Counted from the first letter of the stretch, positions 1 to 12,475 are shown. The stretch is DNA of 64,000 nt from Brienomyrus brachyistius (GCF_023856365.1 NC_064548.1:1116001-1180000), one strand, 5' to 3'. The notes: generated by a model from the sequence alone, not told the origin. Translations and numbers: made by a program.

Positions 1-2124
1 ATTTTCCGCAACCCCCGCCGTGATTAATGGACTCTACAGGTAAAGGGAGAATAGCTAGATACCTATACTAACAAAAGGTATGATATACGAGATTGTGATA
101 AAACTGATAGAGGATATATATGCTCACTACGAACACGTCATACTAACCCATGTTTTGATACGAAGGGAAACGTGTGCCAATAGTACTATTGGCCCCCCCG
201 AGATATGCTATTTGAAGTCGGTCCTCACATCCTTTGTGTGAGTACCATCCACGTCCATGAACATCTACCATACGTGCCGTATTCCGGATGTTAGAATAAC
301 ACATATATTTGGAAATGGCAAAACAAAACATATTGGTTAAAAATTCGAACACCTTATGAAAGTATAAACCAAACGCAAATGTCACAAGCAACGCAGTTAC
401 TGAATATTTTTGAATGTGTGAAACTAACGTCAATATCTGTCATTGCTTGTTGCACATGCTTGAAAATTAGTCAGAAATCTGTCCACTTAAAACTACGTAA
501 ATAAATTCTCTACTTGATGGGCTGGTGCTGAATGAATAGGCCAGCTGGCCAACTTGTGTCTGTGCCACTGACTGGCATCCTGACATATAATGACTTTTCC
601 CCCCTCACTGTAAAAAGTCCAGACAGCAAATTAGTTAACAGTAATTAGTAATCACGTGTAGTTCTCATTTATCGTGATGTAAACTTCAAAACCTTTTCTG
701 CACATTTTAATGATTTTATTAATATTACCTAATTTGTTTATCATTTTCTGCAATCACTGTATGTTAAAGCAAGTTTTAAAACTAGCTGTAAAATTATTGA
801 TGCTGTTGTTGAGCTGAAATTTGTTGCCGGAGCCTTAGGATATGCCTCTATACACAGGAGTGAGGGGATGGATACACTATTCTATGGATGCCTCTGAAGA
901 GAATAATTATCCCGATTTTATATTGAGAGAGATGGTTAATTCCATTTTAATGCAGACTGGGTTCACAGCCCCTGTTCTGCCCTTGATCTTTTGCATGCAT
1001 GCTATCATGTATTAGTTTACTCTGAATTTTGATCACATGTCAAACTAAATAAATTTTGGACTGGATTCCATGTTTTTACGCTGTAAGTTACATTTTTATT
1101 TCAGCATAATTATAAGATCCCGCAGGTAGAAAATAAGTCTGTTACTTAATAAATGACCATAAAGTAGTTGCTGCTGTATATATTCCATAAATATACTGAA
1201 CTGGAGTTCTATGCATCCTTACAAAGTAATAACTGTAAGCGTTCTTTAAGTATGAAAGAGTTTAGGACATTGTCACCTGCAGTGGATGGCCACATGTCCC
1301 CATAATTATAACTTTAGATTATATTTCTGCATGACTGAGTATTCACTGAGTAACTGGTAGTGTTGGATGGTATTCACGCCTCATATTTACCATTTATATC
1401 AGTCTTCAAAGTGTTTAGATTATTAAGGCTGGTCTTGGTTGTTTTCTTGCCTGGAGAAACAGAAGTTTGATGCCATGACGCCACAGCTGCTCGCCGTTCC
1501 TGTCAGTACGGTGGAGGTAAGAGTTTGAAACGTTCATCAGCCTGTCAGCTACGCATCTCGCCTGGATACAGGACTCAGCTTTTATTCTTCCGTAATACGC
1601 CCTAAGCCCCTCACTCTACTCAATCTCAGTGCTGTTTGGTAGTAAATAAGTCATTGTCACTGACTGCCACAGATTACGGAAATTAAATGGCACAAGTGTA
1701 ACCCTGTCATTTTAAAGAGGGTAAACTCTGATCAGGAAATTTACGATGTCAGAATAAACTGATTTTTTAAAAGAACTAACTAATGTGCCCTAATAAGGAA
1801 ATGCATACAATCAGAATAAAATATCTGTGGTTTTTAACAGTGGTACAGTAACAGTCTGATAAAGAAAGGTATCAGATCAATATATCTATAGCATGTAATG
1901 GAACTTGCATGAATATATTCTCCCCTCCGGAATTCATAGTTCCAGTAGTTATCTGAAATTGCCGTTATTCGGAAAATTACAGACTATGAACAAAAACGGA
2001 CAATGCAAGAAAATAAAAGAATGTGTATGACGGAACTCTAGAGTATTTTTGCAAGGGTGGGTACTAGCTGGTTTATGTACTAGCTCACATTCAAGAAACA
2101 CCATAAATGCTACTCATACACAGT
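1..2124. other. No supported gene; contains an old duplicated segment
   Basis: AT-rich sequence with no convincing gene. A minus-strand ORF at 143-433 (96 aa) has no recognisable domain and its N-terminal part is broken by a 4-bp indel between arms, so I do not call it. Positions about 517-985 are an old paralogue of 18932-19762. The mirror is 60586-62705. Confidence 0.6.
517..985 (+). repeat. Old direct duplication, copy 1 (left arm)
   Basis: Similar, in the same orientation, to 18932-19762. Both start with GGGCTGG[TC]GCTGAA and share GTTAACAGTAATTAG, the TTCTCATTTAT stretch, a TATGTTAAAGCAA stretch and the GAGGGGATGGAT to GAGAGAGATG stretch. Copy 2 is interrupted by a SINE and a TA repeat. 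The mirror of copy 1 is about 61725-62193. This duplication is far more diverged than the arms, so it predates the palindrome. Confidence 0.7.
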
Positions 2125-2375
2125 TGGGGGGCAGGGGTCAATACATAGACCAAGTCCTTGTGCCTGTAATCGGAAGGTCACCGGTTCAAACCCAGCCTCA
2201 GCACGTCTGCGGGTCCTCGAGCAAGGCCCTTAATTCCCCCCAACTCCCTAGACGCCCCAACAGGTAGCTGCCCTTCACAGACAACTTACTCCACAAAGGG
2301 CATGTTGAGGGAGACACAAAAAACGCAATATCCCCACAGGGATTAATAAAGTATTGATTATTATTATTATTATTA
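2125..2375 (+). mobile_element. tRNA-derived SINE with L2-type tail (left)
   Basis: A tRNA-like head carries a B box (GGTTCAAACCC, about 2181-2191). The 3' end (CCCACAGGGATTAATAAAGT then repeated ATT) resembles the 3' tail shared by L2-clade LINEs and their SINE partners. It sits directly against the in-frame gene fragment that starts at 2376. The mirror is 60335-60585 on the minus strand. Confidence 0.75.
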
Positions 2376-2600
2376 GAAGTTGTAGACGATGAATTCCAGC
2401 TGAATGATGTTAATTTACACATTGCTGAAACTAAAGTGGAACGCCTCAACATAAATGATCTAGAAGCAGGCAGTGTGAAGGTGTCCACATCACATGGCGA
2501 TGTGGTGAAGGGGCCTCTGCAAACAACGTATGGGAAACAGAAGAAAGGAAAGAACCGGCAAAATTACACCCCACTGTCAAAAACGAGAGCCGGTGGCTGA
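2376..2600 (+). pseudogene. 3' fragment of a paralogue of the tryptophan-repeat gene (left)
   Basis: An open stretch of 74 codons ends in TGA at 2598-2600. Its first ~45 residues closely resemble the C-terminus of the protein encoded at 14394-15111: both share EFQLN, LNIN-LEAGSVKVSTS and G-VV. After the VV the two diverge; here a basic tail of about 30 residues follows (rich in K, R, Q). The upstream part of this copy is missing, replaced by the SINE at 2125-2375. It is on the opposite strand from the main gene in the same arm, so it is a separate copy, not its last exon. It may preserve the true C-terminal end of the family. Mirror 60110-60334. Confidence 0.6.
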
Positions 2601-2845
2601 AGCTGAACATCCTTCTCAGCCTGTTATTTGAATTTGTCAAATTGTTTTTAATCATTGTGGGATTAGCCCCATTGAACCCTTCACATACATACTTACAGCA
2701 TCTCTAATATACTTTGAATTGTAAACATGTTTCTTCTCTACATCCATTTATTTCTTACCTATTATGCAATGTAAGGGGAATCTTACTAATGCTAATAATT
2801 ACAACTAATATTGTAACTGTGTTTTGCTTATGTTTGGAAGTCCTG

Positions 2846-3505
2846 GGTTAAGGACGAGGAGTTTTGTGCGTGCATGCGTGCCTGCATGTGTGCATGCCTG
2901 TGTAAGTACCTACCTGTCTGCGCGTCTGCCTGTGTGCGTGCATGCCTGCTTGTGTGGGTGCGTGCATGCCTGTGTAAATACCTACCTGTCTGCGTGCCTG
3001 TGTACATGTCTGCCTGTGTGAGTGCATGCGTGCTTGTGTGGGTGCGTGCATTCCTGTGTAAGTACCTACCTGTCTGCGCGCCTGTGTGTGTCCGTGTGTG
3101 TGCCTGCCTGTGTGTATATGTCTGTGTGTGTGCATGCCTCTGTGCATGCCTGTGCTTGCGTGCCTGTGTCCGTGCATTCCTGTGTGCTTGTATGCACCTG
3201 TGTCTCTGTGTGTCCTTGCATGCATGGGTGCCTCTGAGTGCCTGTGAGCCTACCTGTGTCTGTGCCTGCCTATGTGTGTGTGTGTCTGCGTGCGTGCCTG
3301 TGTGCGTACATTTGTGCGTGCCTATGTGTGTGTGTGCCTGCCTGTGTGCGTGTGTGCTTGACTGTTTGGAGGAGTGCCTTTATGCATGTGTGCATACTTG
3401 CCTGTCTGTGTTCGCGCGCGCTTGCCTGTCTGCCTGCCTACTTACATGCCTGCCTACTTACATGCCTGCCTACTTACATGCCTGCCTGTGTGCACCATTC
3501 ACACT
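2846..3505. repeat. TG/CATG-rich minisatellite (left)
   Basis: Imperfect tandem units built from TGCCTGTGTG, TGCGTGCATG and TACCTACCTGTCTG. Near 3430-3490 it becomes a repeat of TGCCTACTTACA. It is open in several frames on both strands, giving long Cys/Val/Ala-rich and His/Thr-rich frames that are by-products of the repeat. Mirror 59205-59864. Confidence 0.9.
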
Positions 3506-3551
3506 CATGGTCAACTTGTTAACTCCAATTAACCGCAGTATGTTCCCAGAG

Positions 3552-3745
3552 GCGGGTGGCACGGTGATGCAGTGGTTAGCGCTTTCGCCTCACACCTCTG
3601 GGATTTGGGTTTAAATGCGGCCCTGAACAGGAGAAGCCCCTGCGGCCCTGAACAGGAGAAGCAGTTTCAGAAGATGGATGGTTGGATGGTCCCAGAGTTG
3701 TGAGACAACAGTGCTAACCACTGCACCACTGTGCCATCCCCATGT
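3552..3745. repeat. Fold-back of two SINE heads (left)
   Basis: A DANA-like SINE head (GGCACGGTGATGCAGTGGTT onward, to CACACCTCTGGG) is followed after ~90 bp by the same head inverted (from CCCAGAGTTGTGAGACAACA to CACTGTGCC). Between them is a short tandem duplication of GCGGCCCTGAACAGGAGAAG. Mirror 58965-59158. Confidence 0.7.
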
Positions 3746-4252
3746 ATGGGATATATAGGAGAAAACTGTAACAGGTTATCCAGTGTGTAACATGTCAAAT
3801 CATATGACCCAGCCTGTTCCTAAAGGGGACTCGAGAGATTCTGAGTTTAAGAGCCAATAAGGCACAGTTTAAGTCTCTGTAGTGTAAAAATAATGTAACA
3901 ACAAACAGTTCTATCAACCTGTATGAAGCATATGCAAAATCAATGAACAATGCAAAAATAAGTGTAACTGTCCTGCACTATGTAGCGTATAGTATAGTCA
4001 TATATACTTAGTCAGTTAATTTTTAATTAGTTACAATTTTGATACAAATTACTATACATTTTAGAAGAAAAATGTTCTATCTATAATTTCTCATGTGTCA
4101 GTAATGGCTGGCTGCTTTTGCCAGGTTCCATGTATAAAGTAAATAAGGCTGAATTTTACTTAAATATTTGTAGTGCTGATATTAGGAAGAACCATCATTC
4201 TTTAGAATTCCACATCCTTTTAAGTTTGGTTCTAATTGTGGTTGAGGAATAC

Positions 4253-6990
4253 CTTCTCTTAGCATCCAAGAGATAGCTTCATTTTCGATTTTGTATTTGT
4301 CGCTCCCTCGCTCAGACCTTTGTTCTGTAAACTGCTGTTCAATACTCTCAGCTGTAAGCTTTTCGTTGATCTTTGTAAATACCGTTCTGAATACGCCTGG
4401 ATGGCTCTGGATAGCATCCAGTAGTCCACAGCTACGAAGCCCATCCTGGAACCTATAAAAAATTTTGATACATTGATCAAAAGAGAAAAAAAACATCCAC
4501 TAATTTTGAATGCCCTATAAACTTTGAACATGGATAATACATGATGAGGAACATGCCTTTCAAAGTGTTTCCTTATCCTGAAGGACAAACCAATTAATGA
4601 CGTCTTGCACCACTTCATTTTTATTACTGACAGAGATGCTTCGCAGACATCCAGCCAGCATCAGGTGGGTCTCACATCTTTCAACAGCTTTGTTCAGGTT
4701 TTTCTTAAACTCTGAAGCCACAACTTGACACTGGATTGAAAACATTTATTTTTACAGTGAATTATTTGTTCATGCAAACATTAATATCAAGCTTTTCAAA
4801 TGCACATGAGCATAAAGAGAACTGACAAAACGTACTAAAGAATACGTAAACATTGCTATAAACACCATTTTAAAATTGTACAGCAGTCTGAAATGCAATT
4901 ATTCACGTTCTTCCCCTACCTCTGACAGCAAGCTTTTTAATTCATGATCATGAATGTCCTCAATGTCTGCACTTTCTGCACCTGACACTATGGCTTGATA
5001 CAAGACTGGAGCAAAGAAACGTGGGGATGGTCCTCCTTGAACTATGCCCATTGCAATCAACTCTCCTGCATAAAAGTAGCTGTTTTCTTTTAAAGCTACC
5101 AGAGAAAGATGAGAAATCATGCAATTACATTCTCAACAGTAACCAAAGCCTGACATATATATGAAATGTTTGATGGTTTCCCTCTGCAACACTTACACAC
5201 ATATATGGCACTCCAAAACTCGCTGGTAGTCAGAACCTGTGAACACTGGGCTCTGCCTTATATGTTGAAATGCAAGTCTGAAGAACTCCCTCATTGGGCC
5301 ACCCATATAAACTGCTTCTACAGAATTTCCCTCATAAGTGAATTTGGCATCAATTCTCTTTCTGGCAGAGAAATTTGGTCTCCTCATTGTGCGGACAGCA
5401 CCATCCTAAATGTTCTTCCGGTTGATGTTAAGGCGAAGAGCTTCATCCTTATCAATATTCCTTTTGCAGCATCTGCAAGACATCCTGCAGCCTGAAAAGA
5501 CAGTCACACAACCAAACATAAAAAAACACTACATAACAAAATTGCGACATTTGAACATTAAACTCACTTGACATTTCTATCAATGACTCTTCTATAGCTC
5601 GACTGATTTGTTCATCCTCTGACTCACTCACATCAGAGCAAACAAGGTCCAAATAGTCCCTGAAAAAATTTGCTCATTTGAGGTTGTTCTTACATTTTCT
5701 ATCTTTCTGAGACCTCATTTACATTAATCATACCTGTATGTACAAACAGATGGACTTTCTGTGTCTATAACAGTGGAAGTTAAAATCTGCGGGGTGATAT
5801 CAGCTTGGATGTTAGCTAGTGATTGTGAAGTACAAGGTGCTTCCTCTGCCTGGCATCTGGTATCTGGCTGTTGGTTTTGCTTTACAAGAAGAAGAATATA
5901 AAGACATTTTCATTTAAATGATACATTAAAATCACTCAGCATACATCTAAATACTTTAACAAATGCTCAGCGAGTTTTAAAGTCCATTTAACACACATTC
6001 AAATAATGTCTCAGGTGATGCAAGACAAAAAAAGTCTAAATCATGTATTTTACCTTGAGCACTGTTCAACATGCTGAACTAGAGACTGCATGGGAATATA
6101 ATTTCTACAGGTCTGACATTTTTCCAGCACCAATGCTTGGCCCTTAAGGTAGAAAGCATAACAGTTAAACACAGCATAATACAAACAAGACATATGTAAA
6201 TCTCTGAACATAACTCTATTTAGTAATTATTTGTAGTAGTTTAAAGAAATTGAAGATATTTCGTATGAGAAGTGAGATGCTTTCATGAAACATTTACAAG
6301 TGTACAAAAAAGGCAAGATTTTTTGTGACTAACCTCATTAAGCTTACACAATCCATCTGTGCTTATGCTAACTTGGACGGAGTGGACGGATATAGTCGAC
6401 TGCCTGATTCAAACCACTCTCTGTTCTAAGGTATTTCACGCTATATCCATTGGGTGGTATTGGCAGAGGTTCCAAATATATTGATCTAAAACATGCCAAA
6501 ATTTGAAATCCTCCAGAAGTATTAAGTGGTGGATAAGCTGCATACAGGACATCTCAGAGGTCTTTGTAATTGCCATTTTTATCTGGGAATGTTATTCGCT
6601 TCCTACCTAGGCCACAGTTCTGTAAATGACTATGTTCTTCTGGCAAAGGATGGACATCTTTTTCCGCAAAACAGAAGAAGTCATGTGTCCATGACTCTGT
6701 TGTTATACTTGCTCTCTATTTCACCCTTTGGTATGGGTCCCTTTGTCCTCTTAAAACGGTCATACAACTGGAAGAGTTGGACTAGATTTCTTTCAATCTG
6801 GTCCTGTCTAGATGTGTTAAATTCAGAATGTGCAACAAGTGCAGAAAGACTGGCTGAGGTTGACACCCCAGGTGTTTGATTTGACACCAGTGATGTCGCT
6901 TCTGCTACAACTATGTCTGAATTTTCAGACTGTCTCATTAATATCCTTGCAGCTTGATGCAGAAGTCTGGCTAACTTTGGAGACTCGCCA
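4253..6990 (-). pseudogene. HECT-domain (G2E3-like) ubiquitin ligase remnant (left)
   Basis: Multi-exon gene relic on the minus strand. From 5' to 3': an N-terminal exon region (6990 down to about 6360); a short exon with a C-x2-C...H-x4-C zinc-finger pattern (about 6055-6142); a Ser/Thr-rich exon (5734-5879, donor GTATG); an acidic exon (about 5568-5659); a HECT N-lobe exon with the GGPMREFFRL motif (about 5196-5491); an exon with YFYAGELIAMGIVQGGPSPR (about 4914-5089); and two further HECT exons (about 4571-4724 and 4253-4446). This matches the multi-copy fish G2E3-like HECT family. It is broken: TAG at 5406-5408 where the family has a codon before DGAVR, a frameshift and an in-frame TGA in the first exon region, and no C-lobe with the catalytic Cys. 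No active ligase is expected. Confidence 0.8.
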
Positions 6991-7273
6991 CTGGGAAAAA
7001 ATGCACAATACAGTATGTACTCAGTTATCCAGACATAATTAGTCTAATGTCTGTTTCAGCAAAGAGTAGCTGTAACTGGTGATTGTGATCTCACACACTA
7101 CTAAAACAAAAGTTTAACGAATAATATAGCATTAATAAAATAATGTCATATTAAAGTGAAAAAAGTACTTTTAAATCACATAGCTTTCTAAATTTTAACG
7201 TCAAGATATAGCAAGTTCGACCCAATGAAAAACATAACTTCTAAATACTAAGAAGTGCAGGGTGCTGACTACT
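6991..7273. other. AT-rich spacer, nothing recognised
   Basis: No open frame, tRNA or repeat that I recognise. It separates the HECT relic from Rex1 copy A. Mirror 55597-55879. Confidence 0.5.
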
Positions 7274-8427
7274 TGTCATCTACTTAGATTTCCAAAAGGC
7301 TTTTGATGTTGTCCCCCACAAGAGGCTCCTACTTAAACTCAAAGTGACAGGTATTTTAGGTACCGTAGCGACCTGGATTGATAACTGGTTAACAGATAGG
7401 AAACAGCGAGTAGTTATAAGAGGCACAATGTCACAGTGGGCTTGCGTTCATAGTGGGGTACCGCAGGGTTCGATTTTAGGACCACTATTGTTCCTAATTT
7501 ACATAAATGATATGGATACCAATATATACAGTAAACTGGTGAAATTTGCAGATGACACCAAGGTGGGTGGTGTAGCAGATACTGAATTAGTGGCTCAGCA
7601 GCTACAGCGGGATCTTGATTTAATTAGTGACTGGGCCGATACCTGGCAGATGAAATTTAACGTCGATAAATGTAAGGTACTCCATCTAGGGAGCAGAAAT
7701 ATAAAGTACAGGTATTTCATGGGTGTCACTAAAATAAAGGTAGCTGATCATGAGAAAGACCTTGGTGTGTATGTTGATGCTTCCATGTCCCATTCTCGCC
7801 AGTGTGGGGAAGCAATAAAAAAGGCCAATAGGATGTTGGGGTATATCTCCAGGTGTGTGGAGTTTAAGTCAAGGGAGGTAATGCTAAGATTATACAATTC
7901 CTTGGTGAGACCTCACCTAGAATATTGTGTGCAGGTTTGGTCACCATATCTTAAAAAGGACATTGTGGCCTTAGAAAAGGTGCAGCGTAGGGCTACAAAA
8001 ATGATTCCTGGTCTTAGAGGAATGTCATACGAGGAACGGTTACTTGAGCTAAATCTGTTCAGTCTCAAGCAAAGGAGATTGAGGGGGGACATGATCTAGG
8101 TATATAAGATTCTAACAGGTTTGGATGCTGTTCAACCAAATAGTTACTTCAGCATTAGTTTAAATACACGAACTCGTGGCCATAGGTGGAAATTAGCGGG
8201 AGAACATTTCAAGCTGGATTTAAGGAAGCACTTCTTTACGCAGCGTGTAGTCAGAGTATGGAATAGCCTTCCTGATAATGTAGTGCAAGCTGAATCCTTG
8301 GGTTCCTTTAAATCAGAGCTAGATAAGATTTTAACGACTCTGAGCTATTAGTTTAGTTCTCCCCAAGCGAGCTTGATGGGCCAAATGGCCTCCTCTCGTT
8401 TGTATAGTTCTCATGTTCTTATGTTCT
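7274..8427 (+). mobile_element. Rex1/CR1-like LINE copy A, 5' truncated (left)
   Basis: The reverse transcriptase frame runs 7344-8351, with the VPQGSILGPLLFLIYINDM and FADDTKV catalytic motifs, then the C-terminal VRPHLEYCVQVW region. An in-frame TAG at 8097-8099 splits it, where copy C has CAG. The 3' end has the GGGCC-AATGGCC stretch and ends in repeated ATGTTCTT units, typical of Rex1/CR1-type LINEs. It is present at the same site in both arms (54443-55596), so it is older than copies B and C. The 5' end is truncated within the RT domain. Confidence 0.85.
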
Positions 8428-8597
8428 GATTACTTCTGTTGCTTAGTTCGATGTTATTTTATTTCCAGGTGTGATGTGCCGAGTATGAAGCTATTCGCCG
8501 CATTATAAGTATGAAAAGAAGACAGAATATCAAAAATATCGAGGCAGAATTAATTCAACAAAGTATCAAAAATATTATTCAAGAAAATGAAACACTT

Positions 8598-9902
8598 AAT
8601 CAAAGAGAAAATGATAGATTACCTGGACTCCAATAACATTTTGAGGGATAGCCAGCATGGATTTAGGAGAGGTAGATCCTGTTTAACAAATCTGTTGGAG
8701 TTTTTTGAGGAAGCTACTCAGGAAGTTGATGATAAGAAGGCCTATGATGTCATCTACTTAGATTTCCAAAAGGCTTTTGATGTTGTCCCCCACAAGAGGC
8801 TCCTACTTAAACTCAAAGCGACTGGTATTTTAGGTACCGTAGCGACCTGGATTGATAACTGGTTAACAGATAGGAAACAGCGAGTAGTTATAAGAGGCAC
8901 AATGTCACAGTGGGCTTGCGTTCATAGTGGGGTACCGCAGGGTTCGATTTTAGGACCACTATTGTTCCTAATTTACATAAATGATATGGATACCAATATA
9001 TACAGTAAACTGGTAAAATTTGCAGATGACACCAAGGTGGGTGGTGTAGCAGATACTGAATTAGTGGCTCAGCAGCTACAGCGGGATCTTGATTTAATTA
9101 GTAACTGGGCCTATACCTGGCAGATGAAATTTAACGTCGATAAATGTAAGGTACTCCATCTAGGGAGCAGAAATATAAAGTACAGGTATTTCATGGGTGT
9201 CACTGAAATAAAGGTAGCTGATCATGAGAAAGACCTTGGTGTGTATGTTGATGCTTCCATGTCCCATTCTCGCCAGTGTGGGGAAGCAATAAAAAAGGCC
9301 AATAGGATGTTGGGGTATATCTCCAGGTGTGTGGAGTTTAAGTCAAGGGAGGTAATGCTAAGATTATACAATTCCTTGGTGAGACCTCACCTAGAATATT
9401 GTGTGCAGGTTTGGTCACCATATCTTAAAAAGGACATTGTGGCCTTAGAAAAGGTGCAGCGTAGGGCCACAAAAATGATTCCTGGTCTTAGAGGAATGTC
9501 ATACGAGGAACGGTTACTTGAGCTAAATCTGTTCAGTCTCAAGCAAAGGAGATTGAGGGGGGACATGATCTAGGTATATAAGATTCTAACAGGTTTGGAT
9601 GCTGTTCAACCAAATAGTTACTTCAGCATTAGTTTAAATACACGAACTCGTGGCCATAGGTGGAAATTAGCGGGAGAACATTTCAAGCTGGATTTAAGGA
9701 AGCACTTCTTTACGCAGCGTGTAGTCAGAGTATGGAATAGCCTTCCTGATAATGTAGTGCAAGCTGAATCCTTGGGTTCCTTTAAATCAGAGCTAGATAA
9801 GATTTTAACGACTCTGAGCTATTAGTTTAGTTCTCCCCAAGCGAGCTTGATGGGCCGAATGGCCTCCTCTCGTTTGTATAGTTCTTATGTTCTTATGTTC
9901 TT
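8598..9902 (+). mobile_element. Rex1/CR1-like LINE copy B, left arm only
   Basis: A 1.3-kb element with RT frame 8587-9573 and continuation 9595-9825, separated by the same in-frame TAG as copy A. It ends in ATGTTCTT repeats. The right arm has the empty site: GAAACACTTCTTGCGAC (near 54273). The insert here lies between CACTT and ACTTCTTGCG, consistent with a short ACTT target-site duplication. The ATG that opens the frame (8587) is target DNA. Truncation starts at AATCAAAGAG, as in copy C. Confidence 0.93.
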
Positions 9903-10329
9903 ACTTCTTGCGACTGAAGGCGTCTGTCGTCGAAAAGCGAAGCATTACTGTCGCCTTTAAATGATGTCACATTTGCGACGTTTTACAGGAGGTAGTTAAT
10001 CTTAACTTCAGGTTTGTCTGTAAAATATCATAATAAACAAGTAATGTGAGTTTTCAGTTTGCTTAAAGCAAGATAAATGAAGTTACACTTCCTTTAAAAT
10101 GAAAGATTACAATCCGTGGCAGAGGGGCAGTTTGCAGCACAACACCGGCATTAAACATCAGCATAATTAAAGCCAAACTAAATGAGTTATTGCGCATTGC
10201 ATTTGTTTGACTTTATTAGGCTAAAACTTTTGTTCTAACTCAGACTTTCAGTTTCATGATGCAGGCCCCAGGTGCTACACAGTTAATGGTCCCTGAGTGC
10301 ACCACAGCTTTCGCTATAAAACAATCTCT

Positions 10330-11221
10330 CTACAGCCATATTTGGGGGCTGCCACAGGGGTGGCCAGAGGTTTCCAAGGAGGGATGTGGCCGCCCCTTGG
10401 AGGCGCCCTTGACATTAAGAGGTGGGGAGATACAGTATATTGTCACACTGGGCCTCCTGACCCTTTGGGCCAGTAAGGCCAGTGTCTCTCTCCGGTAGGC
10501 GATCACCTCTTTATGGTGTCTTTCATACTGCTCCATCAGGGCTGCCGGTTCCTCCCGGATGCCCCTCAGAACAGATATTTTTTCCACCTTCAGACCTGAG
10601 GAGCTCTTCACTACATTGGCAGCGAATGTTTCTGCACCAGTGGGCTTGAGTGCGTGGGGGGAAGGAGGGGCGTGTGGTGACAAGGAAGCAGGATGGTTGG
10701 GGTTTGGTGATCTACCAGACTGAAAGGTATTCTGGGGACTCAGGGGACAGTGTCGCCCTGATGTAGAGGGGCCTATAGGAGGGATGGCTGATGTAGAGGA
10801 GCCAGGTGTGGAGGTGCCACACATTGAGGAACCCTGGTGATCACACTACAGGGGGACAAATGTTGGTGGGCCAAGAGGAAGTGGCTGGGGAGTAGAAAGC
10901 ACAGATGTCTGGGAGGTGGGTAGACTACAGAGATTTATGCACCCCGGGAATCCCTCAAGTGCTTCTGAGATCTAGGATGGCCAATACTCGGTCCTCCCCA
11001 GGAGTGAGAGAATGCAGACTGGTGCTCCCCCCAGCCCACCTCACCTGCTCCCTCCAGAGTGCTGCAACCATCCTTTTGGTGATGCTGACATCGTCCCTGC
11101 ACTTCCTCCTCATACCCTCTGCCAGGCGGCAGCAGCCATGGCCCGCAGAATGTATCTTTTTTCTTTCATCTCCTGCTATATATTTTCCTGATATATATTT
11201 GTCTTTTGCAAAGTGCATCGT
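10330..11221 (-). pseudogene. Harbinger-type Myb/SANT-like protein relic (left)
   Basis: Two minus-strand frames: 10955-11218 (87 aa) and 10330-10824 (164 aa). The first has a RRKCRDD...LTPGEDRVLAIL arrangement like the end of the Myb/SANT-like domain and linker of Harbinger accessory proteins. A WQRV segment that belongs just upstream is in another frame, so there is a frameshift. The second has a Ser/Pro-rich linker and a helical C-terminal segment (YERHHKEVIAYRRETLALLA) typical of these proteins. No DDE transposase is seen nearby. Mirror 52746-53637. Confidence 0.55.
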
Positions 11222-12001
11222 GGTATAGGAAACGTACCCCAGAGCAGGACTTCAGACTAAACCATTTTCGGGAAGGGTAGGTGTGCTTGGGGTGAAAAAA
11301 CTTTACATTAACTGGTGAGATAGATTAATTTTATCTGTACTTTTTTGAATATGAAGAATTATATTATTTTGGGGGATATCTCCCTATTTTAATGCTGGAG
11401 GGAGCCCCTCCCCCCAAATTTATGCCTGACCCACAAACCCACACACTGTTCACAGATGAGAACAGCGCAGACCCTGCACGGTCATGTTTGGCAACTCCTT
11501 CCAATTTTATAGCCCAAACCAGGAGTAAAAGATGTCGAAAATCAGACCCTTCATAAACTTTTCTATCTTCAATGATACTCCATAATGCTGCTTAAAATGA
11601 AGCAATGCACGCACAAGTTAAAGCTCTTTTCGTTTTAATGAATGAGGAAAGAAATAGTTTTGGATAAAGAAATGAATTAGTCTTTTTTTTCCATGTGAGC
11701 ATCCTCCTGCAGCCTTTAAATATGGAAAAGTGGCTGATGGATGGACTTCTGAGTGAAACTCATTACCCCAAATTTTCTTAAATTGGCTTATATATTTACA
11801 ACATGGTGACTGCAACAATAATACACCTACGACTGTGGTGTTCTACCTAGAGCACCACTAGAGGGAGCTCACACATTCTATTGTACTTGCCACAGTAACA
11901 ACAGTGATGTATAGGAACAGTTAGAAGCCGGTAATTTATATATAAAAAATGTAATTTCATTAATCTGAATGGGTGGGCCCAGCTGTCAATCCCACCCAGG
12001 C
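11222..12001. other. Intergenic; empty site of the right-arm L2
   Basis: No gene supported. Near 11820 the sequence GTGTATTATTGTTGCAG is read on the minus strand uninterrupted; the right arm carries a 4.9-kb L2 at this exact point. A minus-strand ORF at 11618-11818 has no recognisable domain. Confidence 0.6.
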
Positions 12002-12475
12002 CTATCCATAGCTCCGCCTCTGTGTCAGTCCATCTCTTTGCAGTCCAAGTTGTACATCTACCAATCTGGACAGCAAATTTACAACCGTTCTGTTTCGGTG
12101 GTTATATTTAAGGAATGTCACATTAGTAAATTCACGCTTTACATGAACATCTGAAATGGGCAGAGACAAAATCTGCAGTACAGGCAGACCAATGTCTTTA
12201 AAACTCCTTTTTCCTTCAGCACCCTCATACTGCAAAACCTCAATCCAAAGTTCTCCATGTTGTTCATCTCTGTGAAACTGCAACAGGAGAGCTCTCTCCA
12301 CTGGTTTTCTAATTCACCAAGGGAACAGGAAAGGCCCTCTTTTGGTAGGCTGCCTACTGCAGGTAATCTTACCCGGGGATGTAGCATCTCCAGCTTACTC
12401 AAGTGACTCTGGAAGTCGCATTTGATACTGTGTCCGGAAGCAGTCCATGCTGCGCTTAGGAATGACGTCTGTTTC
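12002..12475 (-). pseudogene. hAT/zf-BED transposase C-terminal relic (left)
   Basis: The minus-strand frame 12002-12301 (99 aa) has the hAT C-terminal dimerisation pattern: FKDIGLPVLQILSLPISDVH, then a VKREFT-V segment, K-NHRNR and a final LL-RL helix. This resembles the end of many fish BED-finger, hAT-derived proteins. Upstream coding is broken by stops and frameshifts (the frame 12139-12402 covers another piece), and no BED finger or catalytic block is visible. A fossil. Mirror 46596-47069. Confidence 0.65.

Noticed and set aside
143..433. 96-aa minus-strand frame
   Set aside because: Disrupted by a 4-bp indel between arms and no recognisable domain.
2846..3505. CRISPR-like regular repeats
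   Set aside because: Units are irregular, with no unique spacers, and the DNA is vertebrate.
2874..3614. Long Cys-rich frame (246 aa) and His/Thr-rich frame opposite
   Set aside because: Translation of the TG/CATG minisatellite; open in many frames on both strands, and it ends inside a SINE.
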